A stretch of 5,302 nucleotides of DNA from CAZINM01 sp964540605. GTDB taxonomy: Bacteria > Patescibacteriota > Dojkabacteria > SC72 > JAHDCA01. Shown here one piece after another: positions 1 to 5,302 of the stretch. The notes under the pieces are model-generated. The model ran no database searches, was not told the origin of the DNA, and worked only from the letters and a program-made list of their open reading frames with translations. The stretch covers positions 1 through 5,302 of the forward strand of contig CAZINM010000056.1 in assembly GCA_964540605.1 (NCBI GenBank), written 5' to 3'. The number at the start of each line of letters is the position of its first letter. The first letter of the stretch is position 1. The position numbers were made by a program, and so were the translations under genes.

Positions 1-1063
1 TCATCCACCCCCTATGAGTTTTATATGAAGGGAATACAGATACCATTTTTAATTTTCTTTTTTTACTATGTTCTAATGTATCTAAAAGCCCCGAATAGAG
101 ACCAACTGTCTTTTCAATAAGATTAGCTGCTTGATTAGTTGAGATCGGTTGTCTTTGAGGTGGACCCATATAGGGTTCAAATACTATTGCAGAAAATTCA
201 GTCTCTTGTAGCCTTTTCAACAATCTTTTATCTAGTTTCGTAACATCATGTTTAAAGACATTATATCCAACATCACCTAATTCATTCTTGGATGATAGCC
301 ATTCAATATTTTGTTTTGATGCATTTACTGAGCCAGGATCTATGTCTGAGCCCAAAACATTATAACCTAATAAGAGAGCCTCTATTAAAATGTTTCCGGA
401 ACCGCAGAAAGGATCCCAAATGGTCTCTCCTAATCTTAAGGAACATAAATTTATCATCATTCGTGCTAATTTTGGCGGGATCACACCCATTTTTAGATCT
501 ACAAAAGGTTTATCATAATCTCTCTCAGAAAAAGCCTCAATATCTTGTATCGCTATGGTTTTACCAAAAGTCACATGATTATCCTTATCCAGTAATATAA
601 CCATTTCAAAACCTTTATCTAGAAGATGGTTCCCTTCAATTTGACCAGATGTTAGTAATCTTGTACCACCACCAATAAATCTAGATGATATCCCAGACTC
701 CTTAAATGTCCTTTTGATCATCTTAAGTGTATCTTTTACAAGACCAGTAAGATCAAAATTGGATTCAATACCGAAATGATAACCACTAACCCCAAAGATC
801 AGCTTATCTTTATCTTGTGCAAAGGATAATATATCTGATTCCAGATCTATCAATTCACCATACTTTATAAAACCACCTAGCCTTTTAAATATTGATCCAA
901 CAACATCAGATGAGAGATCTGTCTTTAATAAAATATATTCGTTTGGTGTAGCATCAATAATAATATTGATATTTTCTTTTGAAAAAATCTTTATCACAGA
1001 TTTGAACTCTGCTAAAGAAAGCTCTCTATTTCTACCTGGAATGAAAAAATATGAATTAGACAT
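1..1063 (-). CDS. THUMP/Trm11-like RNA (probably tRNA guanine-N2) methyltransferase, C-terminus outside window (partial)
   Basis: Likely a SAM-dependent methyltransferase acting on tRNA, by analogy with Trm11/TrmG10, which make m2G or m2,2G at position 10; target and position are inferred. The ATG at 1063 opens a frame with no stop through 354 codons to the left edge, so only a short C-terminal piece is missing. The N-terminus (FFIPGRNRELSLAEF, residues 6-20) resembles the N-terminal domain of Trm11-like proteins; about 60-160 (FGVSGY at 90-95) fits a THUMP-like region. The Rossmann methyltransferase follows: RDYDKPF at 181-187, PPKLAR at 196-201, SAM-binding motif I DPFCGSGNILIEA at 217-229, acidic pair D240/D242 for SAM ribose, D273 in HDV, and motif IV FEPYMGPP at 295-302. 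Motif IV departs from the usual (D/N)PPY, with Glu in the acidic position. Lies 13 nt after rplU with no Shine-Dalgarno and TATAAT 5 nt before the ATG. Could also be a generic UPF0020 rRNA methylase (RlmL-like). Confidence 0.82.
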   Translation of the reverse strand, partial: MSNSYFFIPGRNRELSLAEFKSVIKIFSKENINIIIDATPNEYILLKTDLSSDVVGSIFKRLGGFIKYGELIDLESDILSFAQDKDKLIFGVSGYHFGIESNFDLTGLVKDTLKMIKRTFKESGISSRFIGGGTRLLTSGQIEGNHLLDKGFEMVILLDKDNHVTFGKTIAIQDIEAFSERDYDKPFVDLKMGVIPPKLARMMINLCSLRLGETIWDPFCGSGNILIEALLLGYNVLGSDIDPGSVNASKQNIEWLSSKNELGDVGYNVFKHDVTKLDKRLLKRLQETEFSAIVFEPYMGPPQRQPISTNQAANLIEKTVGLYSGLLDTLEHSKKRKLKMVSVFPSYKTHRGWM

Positions 1064-1068
1064 GAGAT

Positions 1069-1074
1069 ATTATA
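1069..1074 (-). promoter_or_regulatory. Consensus -10 hexamer TATAAT immediately upstream of the methyltransferase gene
   Basis: A perfect minus-strand TATAAT at 1074-1069 sits in the 13-nt gap after the rplU stop. Five bases (ATCTC) separate it from the ATG at 1063, the same spacing as at rodA, which would place the transcript's 5' end at the start codon. The gap holds no Shine-Dalgarno, so translation would be leaderless or coupled to rplU. No strong -35 is visible; the region 16-17 nt upstream (GTTAAAG) is a weak match. Confidence 0.5.
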
Positions 1075-1076
1075 AC

Positions 1077-1475
1077 CTATCCTACAATCTCTTTAACTCT
1101 TATCCTAGTTATAAGCTGCCTTTGACCGTACGATCTCCTATATCTTGATTTTGACTTGTATTTGAAAATATCTAACTTCTCATCTTTCTTTTGAGATTCG
1201 ATCTCAAAAGTTACTGTTGCTTTATCAACATAAGGCTTACCTACCTTTACATTATTACCATCAGCTATAAGCAATACTTTTTCAGATCTAATATCTTCAC
1301 CTTTTTTACCTTCAAGTTTGTTTACAGTATATGCATGACCTTCATAAACTTTTAACTGATTACCATTAACATCTACTACAGCGAACCTATTTAGATTAAC
1401 TGAAGCTTTCTTTTCAGAAGATTTCTTAGATACTGTCTTTTTTATTGTTGTTTTCTTTGTTTTTTCTGTTGCCAT
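1077..1475 (-). CDS. rplU: 50S ribosomal protein L21 with Lys-rich N-terminal extension
   Basis: Large-subunit protein that binds 23S rRNA. 132 residues against about 103 in E. coli. The L21 core starts near residue 30 (RFAVVDVNGNQLKV, compare YAVFQSGGKQHRV in E. coli), continues through EKVLLIADGNNVKVGKPYVD about 65-84, and ends with the basic RNA-binding segment FKYKSKSRYRRSYGQRQ about 103-119 and ITRIRVKEI. The first 28 residues form a low-complexity tail with nine lysines plus many Thr/Ser, probably disordered and rRNA-contacting (inference). ATG at 1475 is the only start: no other ATG, GTG or TTG is in frame before the core. No Shine-Dalgarno precedes it; TAAAAT lies 9 nt upstream. rpmA (L27), the usual partner of rplU, does not follow; the next gene is a methyltransferase starting 13 nt after the TAG stop (1079-1077). 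Confidence 0.95.
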   Translation of the reverse strand: MATEKTKKTTIKKTVSKKSSEKKASVNLNRFAVVDVNGNQLKVYEGHAYTVNKLEGKKGEDIRSEKVLLIADGNNVKVGKPYVDKATVTFEIESQKKDEKLDIFKYKSKSRYRRSYGQRQLITRIRVKEIVG

Positions 1476-1484
1476 AACAGCGGA

Positions 1485-1490
1485 ATTTTA
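1485..1490 (-). promoter_or_regulatory. Possible -10-like hexamer TAAAAT upstream of rplU
   Basis: Minus-strand TAAAAT at 1490-1485 overlaps the TAA stop of rodA and ends 9 nt before the rplU ATG (1475). With a normal 6-7 nt distance to the transcription start, the leader would be only about two or three bases. The intervening TCCGCTGTT has no Shine-Dalgarno character. This is weaker than the two 5-nt-spaced hexamers in the window and may be chance. Confidence 0.25.
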
Positions 1491-2786
1491 AATTAGAAGT
1501 TCATCATTGTCAACAGATGAGAATGTTGAACGATCCTGTTTTCTGTGTGAGATTATACTTTGTATTAATCCAAAAGAAAAGAAAGTTATAATAACATTGC
1601 TTCCACCAGCACTCATCAATGGCAATGGTATTCCTGTTGCGGGTATAACACCAGTGTTTGTTCCGATATTTATAAATACTTCTAAAAGTAATTTGACTGC
1701 TATACCAAAAACAATTATTGAACAGTAAAGATCGTTATCCAAAATACTCATAGATAACAAGAATAACTTAACAATTATAAAAATATACATTGAAAATAGA
1801 ACTAAAGAACCCACAAAGCCATACTGTTCTGCAAAAGTTGCAAAAATGAAATCAGTTTGATGTTCAGGAAGATATTGTAATCTACTTTGAGTTCCATAGC
1901 CGAAACCTTTACCGAACAACCCTCCAGAACCTATAGCTATTTTTGATTGCCTAACATTGAATATTTGATCATCATCTACTGCTTCTGATGAGAAAAATGC
2001 TTCTATCCTATCTTTTTGATAATCTTTCAATATACTATTCCAAGTTAAAAGACCTACGACACCTACAAAAACTCCAAGGAATAAAAAGAATCCAGTTATT
2101 TTCTTCCATGTTTCTTTTGCAAAAAAAGAATAAATAGAGAGTATCAAACTGACTAGAATTAAAACAAATCCTATTCCATTTGAATAGTTGAATACAAGTA
2201 AAATTCCGAAGAACATAAAAGCAGAAATTAATATCATTACGACATTTCTTAATTGTTCTTCAAGATATGTGAACAATAATGCTAGAACAATAAAGAGAGA
2301 GATCAAGGTCATGCTTCCGTGAGGTTCAAGATAGATCAGAATTAGAATTGGAGCAGATACTAACATTGCAATAAAGCCTTTCGCTAAGCTATGGCTATCT
2401 TTGTAAATACTTAATATTGAAGCAGTACATAAGATCAATGTAATTTTAGCTATCTCAGATGGTTGAAGCTGAACGCCACCAATTATCAGCCACCTTTTAA
2501 CATTGTTAATACTATCTCCCCATATAAGTAGATATAAAAGAAGAAGATTTGTAAAAATATAAACTGGAATTACAACCTGTGGATATTTTAAGTAGGTCAG
2601 ATCTATAGCTGAAGCAATAAAGTAGACAAGAAGCCCAATCAGGATAAAAGCCGTCTGTCTTGAAACAATACCTTGGAATATCACAATTCCTTCTGTAGAT
2701 ATATTTGTTGATAATAGCGTAAAAATACCTATCACAGATAGGATCAAAAGAAGTGTAAATAGTAGCCAATCGTGCCGCTTAAACAT
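1488..2786 (-). CDS. rodA: SEDS-family peptidoglycan glycosyltransferase, RodA type
   Basis: Inner-membrane polymerase that extends glycan strands from lipid II, normally partnered with a class B PBP during elongation. 432 residues from the ATG at 2786; an in-frame ATG at 2801 would add five residues (MLLYA). I prefer 2786 because MFKRHDW resembles family N-termini and a -10-like hexamer lies 5 nt upstream. Visible motifs: RWLIIGGVQLQPSEIAK at 98-114 (the RW..G...QPSE..K signature); EPH at 154-156, as in some FtsW/SpoVE proteins; DYQKDR at 255-260; AIGSGG about 284-289; LPEHQTDFIFA about 306-316, where Asp312 aligns with catalytic Asp262 of E. coli RodA; PLPLMSAGGS at 387-396, with Ala replacing the usual Tyr. 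GTQSRLQYLPE and the C-terminal SIISHRK match RodA better than FtsW. About 100 residues separate EPH from DYQKDR, against about 47 in E. coli RodA, making room for two extra helices (about 12 rather than 10). Stop is TAA at 1490-1488, 12 nt before rplU. FtsW is the alternative identity. Confidence 0.86.
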   Translation of the reverse strand: MFKRHDWLLFTLLLILSVIGIFTLLSTNISTEGIVIFQGIVSRQTAFILIGLLVYFIASAIDLTYLKYPQVVIPVYIFTNLLLLYLLIWGDSINNVKRWLIIGGVQLQPSEIAKITLILCTASILSIYKDSHSLAKGFIAMLVSAPILILIYLEPHGSMTLISLFIVLALLFTYLEEQLRNVVMILISAFMFFGILLVFNYSNGIGFVLILVSLILSIYSFFAKETWKKITGFFLFLGVFVGVVGLLTWNSILKDYQKDRIEAFFSSEAVDDDQIFNVRQSKIAIGSGGLFGKGFGYGTQSRLQYLPEHQTDFIFATFAEQYGFVGSLVLFSMYIFIIVKLFLLSMSILDNDLYCSIIVFGIAVKLLLEVFINIGTNTGVIPATGIPLPLMSAGGSNVIITFFSFGLIQSIISHRKQDRSTFSSVDNDELLI

Positions 2787-2791
2787 GGCAT

Positions 2792-2797
2792 ATAATA
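2792..2797 (-). promoter_or_regulatory. -10-like hexamer TATTAT immediately upstream of rodA
   Basis: Minus-strand TATTAT at 2797-2792 is followed by five bases (ATGCC) and then the ATG at 2786. That spacing would put the transcription start on or next to the start codon, giving a leaderless rodA mRNA. There is no Shine-Dalgarno for either candidate ATG (2801 or 2786) and no good -35 element about 17 nt upstream. If 2801 were the true start, the hexamer would lie inside the coding sequence. AT-rich sequence produces such hexamers by chance, so support comes mainly from the identical spacing at the methyltransferase gene. Confidence 0.45.
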
Positions 2798-2828
2798 ACA
2801 TTTTATGACATTAATTATTCGTGATGAT

Positions 2829-5302
2829 CTACTTTACAAAAAATAACACCTCATCTTCGACAATTTTTGTTGATCTAAATTCATCAGTAACATCTTCTTT
2901 GCTTACTTGTTTGATCTCACTCAAACCGACCCTCTTTGATAACTCATGTCCTTTCTCTTTGAAAAGTTCTTCTATCTTTGAGCTATCGGTGTGATACATT
3001 AATTCAACCTTATCATCAACATTAAAACCGTTTTTCTTTCTTAATGCTTGTATATTTCTAACAAGATCATTAAATGCACCTTGTTCAGCTAGTTCATCTG
3101 ACATATTGGTATCCAATGTGACAAACATATAATCTTTCTCCATTGTCTTTAGACCATCACCAGTTGCAGGTTTTTCTGAATACTTGATCTCATAAACATT
3201 TAACTCGTCTTTCAATATCTCAAGCAGTTCTTCATCCTTAAGCGACGTATAAGCCAAAGATAGTGGTTGTCTAAGTTTTAAGTGATTTTCTACACGGACA
3301 TTGAGACCTAATGAACAAAGTTCTCTTACCATAGTCATACTTTCAAGCAATTTCTCATCAACTTTACCGGCTTTTGGAAATTCTTCAAGGTGAACTGAAG
3401 CTTTTGCGTCGTCTAATTTGAGATTCACTGCTAGATTTTGATACATCTCCTCAGATATGAACGGAATGTATGGTGCTAGAAGTTTACTTAAATTCAAAAG
3501 TACATGATGTAAAGTACCTAATGCATCTCCATCCCCCAATCTAAACCTCTCTCTAGATCTTCTTATATACCATGTAGAAAGATCTTGAACAAAATTCTCG
3601 ATCTCTCGAGATGCCAAAGCGATATTATACTCATCCATATTGCTTTCAACAGTATTTATCAGTTGATCCAACTTGGAGATGATCCACCTATCCATCAGAT
3701 TCTTAACTTTCTCAGAACTGAAGCTCTCTGGATCCCAATTATTCAATTTGGCATATGTAACAAAGTAACTGTACGAATTCCACAATGGAAGATAAAATCT
3801 TCTTCTCACATCCTCTAATGTAGGCCAACCGAAACGCATGTTTGCACCTTGACTTGCAGTAACAAAATTCCAACGAATTGTATCAGTACCTACTTTATCT
3901 GCAGCCGCATTGAATTCAACATAATTTGGTTTAGTTTTTGACATCCTATCATTGTTCTCATCTCTCATCTCGGCAAATGTCAATGCTCGTGCAAAAGGAA
4001 CTTTCCCTTCTAAAATTACTCCATAGACTGCCATAGAATAGAACCATAATCTCACCTGTTCTATCATTTCAGTTATAAAATCGGCTGGGAACCACTTCTC
4101 CCAATACTTTTTATCTTCCAAATATTTCAATGTTGAGAATGGGACAACTCCCGCATCTAACCAACAATCTCCAACATCTGAAATTCTTTGAACCTCTGCA
4201 CCGCATTTAGGACATTTGATCTTTACATCATCAACCCAAGGTCTATGTAAACTTGGTAATTTATCAACTTTATCAGGCTCAATTGCTAACTCTTTCAATT
4301 CCTCTTTACTCCCTACTACATGTAGATTCCCACATTCTGAGCACTCAAAAAAAGGTAGTGAAAGACCGTAATATCTCTTTCTGGAGATCATCCATGGGCC
4401 CATATTATCTAACCAATCAAGCATTCTTTTTTGAGCGAAATCTGGTGTGAATTTAACTGAAGATACTTGTTCTTTTAGTTTTTCCCTAACTGAGCTTAGA
4501 TCTAAATACCAGTTATCTTGTAATCTAAATAAACATTTGGTCTTACATCTCCAACAGTGTGGATATGCGTGAATATACTTCTCTATCTTTAATAACTTCT
4601 CGTTTTTTTCTAAATAATCAAAAACCTCTTGTGCAACATCGTGAGCATATTTACCATCGAGATCACCAAAACCTTTCATGAATCTACCAGCAGTATCTAA
4701 TGGAGCGATCTTAGGGGCTCCTAGCTCCTCACCGAGCTCATAGTCCTCCTGACCACAACCTGGTGCTATATGCACCATACCCGAACCACTTGTTGATTCA
4801 ACAAGATCCCACTCAACTACCGTATGCGCTAATTTATCCTTAACAATTTCTTTTTGTGCAGGAATATCAGAATACAGAGGCTCATATTTTGATCCGACAA
4901 GCTCTTTTACATCAATATTTTCAAATTCATTAAATCCTAATGGCTTAGCAGCTTCTTCAACCATGTAGTAATATTGGTCATCTTTTTTAGCTTTTATATA
5001 ATTCAGTGATGGGTTTACAGCTATTAGGACATTTGATGAGAGTGTCCATGGAGTAGTTGTCCAAACTACAAGATATTCATTCTCTCTATCTAAAAGTTTT
5101 ACCTTTACATATACAGATTCATCTTCAACCTCTTTGTATCCATCTGCCTGTTCGTGCTGTGATAAACCAGTCTCACATCTTGGACACCAAGTTGTCGCTG
5201 CTTTACCTTTATATAATAATCCTTTCTCCTTAGCTAACTTTAAAAAGTGCCAAATATATAAATTGTTTGTTTCAGACATTGTGTAGTAGCTATTTTCCCA
5301 AT
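2829..5302 (-). CDS. ileS: Isoleucyl-tRNA synthetase, type-2-like, N-terminus outside window (partial)
   Basis: Cytosolic class Ia synthetase that charges tRNA-Ile with isoleucine and edits mischarged valine. The frame stays open to the right edge: seven residues (WENSYYT) precede the Met at 5279 and continue the conserved core, so that Met is internal. About 130-150 residues, including the HIGH motif, are probably missing. Numbered from that Met, the order is: CPRC at 32-35; editing domain with the Thr-rich TTTPWTL at 74-80 and GSGMVHIAP at 165-173, with conserved Asp179; HCWRC at 241-245; CSEC at 313-316; CPKC at 356-359; WLDAG at 373-377 (usually WFDSG); RMSKT at 445-449 (usually KMSKS); anticodon-binding domain about 528-640 with STWYIRRSRERF at 568-579; then a C-terminal domain (about 660-816) resembling that of IleS2/eukaryote-like enzymes. 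The Cys4 zinc finger that ends E. coli-type IleRS is absent. Stop is TAG at 2831-2829; rodA follows after 42 nt. Identity is near certain; the type-2 assignment is inferred from recalled family features. Confidence 0.97.
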   Translation of the reverse strand, partial: WENSYYTMSETNNLYIWHFLKLAKEKGLLYKGKAATTWCPRCETGLSQHEQADGYKEVEDESVYVKVKLLDRENEYLVVWTTTPWTLSSNVLIAVNPSLNYIKAKKDDQYYYMVEEAAKPLGFNEFENIDVKELVGSKYEPLYSDIPAQKEIVKDKLAHTVVEWDLVESTSGSGMVHIAPGCGQEDYELGEELGAPKIAPLDTAGRFMKGFGDLDGKYAHDVAQEVFDYLEKNEKLLKIEKYIHAYPHCWRCKTKCLFRLQDNWYLDLSSVREKLKEQVSSVKFTPDFAQKRMLDWLDNMGPWMISRKRYYGLSLPFFECSECGNLHVVGSKEELKELAIEPDKVDKLPSLHRPWVDDVKIKCPKCGAEVQRISDVGDCWLDAGVVPFSTLKYLEDKKYWEKWFPADFITEMIEQVRLWFYSMAVYGVILEGKVPFARALTFAEMRDENNDRMSKTKPNYVEFNAAADKVGTDTIRWNFVTASQGANMRFGWPTLEDVRRRFYLPLWNSYSYFVTYAKLNNWDPESFSSEKVKNLMDRWIISKLDQLINTVESNMDEYNIALASREIENFVQDLSTWYIRRSRERFRLGDGDALGTLHHVLLNLSKLLAPYIPFISEEMYQNLAVNLKLDDAKASVHLEEFPKAGKVDEKLLESMTMVRELCSLGLNVRVENHLKLRQPLSLAYTSLKDEELLEILKDELNVYEIKYSEKPATGDGLKTMEKDYMFVTLDTNMSDELAEQGAFNDLVRNIQALRKKNGFNVDDKVELMYHTDSSKIEELFKEKGHELSKRVGLSEIKQVSKEDVTDEFRSTKIVEDEVLFFVK

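Noticed and set aside
292..600. Plus-strand open frame of 102 codons.
   Set aside because: It lies antisense to the methyltransferase, including its conserved SAM-binding region, and its translation has no recognisable domain.
966..1148. Plus-strand 60-codon frame spanning the rplU/methyltransferase junction.
   Set aside because: Antisense to two well-supported genes and without family resemblance.
1507..1728. Plus-strand 73-codon frame.
   Set aside because: Antisense to the conserved C-terminal part of rodA; its apparent composition follows from the opposite strand.
2512..2769. Minus-strand 85-codon frame inside rodA in another frame.
   Set aside because: Fully overlaps the conserved RodA N-terminal half and looks like an out-of-frame shadow.
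2787..2828. Terminator or riboswitch in the ileS-rodA gap.
   Set aside because: The 42-nt gap is AT-rich with no stable G+C hairpin followed by a U-run, and is too short for a T-box or known riboswitch.
3585..3818. Plus-strand 77-codon frame, and a similar one at 4253-4450.
   Set aside because: Both are antisense to conserved ileS segments and show no protein-like features.
5277..5279. The ATG at 5279 as the true ileS start.
   Set aside because: The frame continues upstream without a stop as WENSYYT, which is conserved IleRS sequence, and the HIGH region would be missing. The gene is cut by the window edge.
1..5302. Alternative genetic code (UGA as glycine), considered because the window looks CPR-like.
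   Set aside because: About 1,750 codons in four genes contain no in-frame TGA, and stops are TAG or TAA, so the standard bacterial code explains everything.

Overview
This AT-rich window carries four housekeeping genes, all on the minus strand and read from high to low coordinates: ileS (5' end beyond the right edge), a SEDS-family gene best called rodA, rplU, and a THUMP/Trm11-like RNA methyltransferase whose 3' end lies beyond the left edge. Gaps between genes are 42, 12 and 13 nt, so this looks like one transcription unit, and almost every base is coding. I see no tRNA, rRNA, CRISPR, insertion sequence, prophage or defence gene.

The organism is a bacterium (bacterial L21 and a SEDS glycosyltransferase) with low G+C, Lys/Asn/Ile-rich proteins and AGA/AGG as its usual arginine codons. 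A Trm11-like methyltransferase with a divergent catalytic motif, a type-2-like IleRS and the absence of Shine-Dalgarno sequences suggest a member of the Candidate Phyla Radiation (Patescibacteria). That placement is inference. The code looks standard: the three visible stops are TAG, TAA and TAG, and no gene needs UGA read as glycine, which argues against Gracilibacteria or Absconditabacteria.

Right part (2829-5302): IleRS from just after the HIGH region to its natural C-terminus. It has the editing domain, several Cys pairs, a variant KMSKS loop, the anticodon-binding domain and a C-terminal domain without the zinc finger of E. coli-type IleRS. Middle (1488-2786): a polytopic RodA with the catalytic aspartate and an apparent extra pair of membrane helices. 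Next (1077-1475): L21 with a Lys-rich N-terminal tail. Left (1-1063): the methyltransferase.

Three of the four genes serve translation (tRNA charging, ribosome assembly, probable tRNA modification) and one serves cell-wall growth. The most interesting signal is regulatory: -10-like TANNNT hexamers sit exactly 5 nt before the start codons of rodA and the methyltransferase, and no Shine-Dalgarno is present at any of the three visible starts, suggesting leaderless internal transcripts. I found no convincing evidence of a new multi-gene system.
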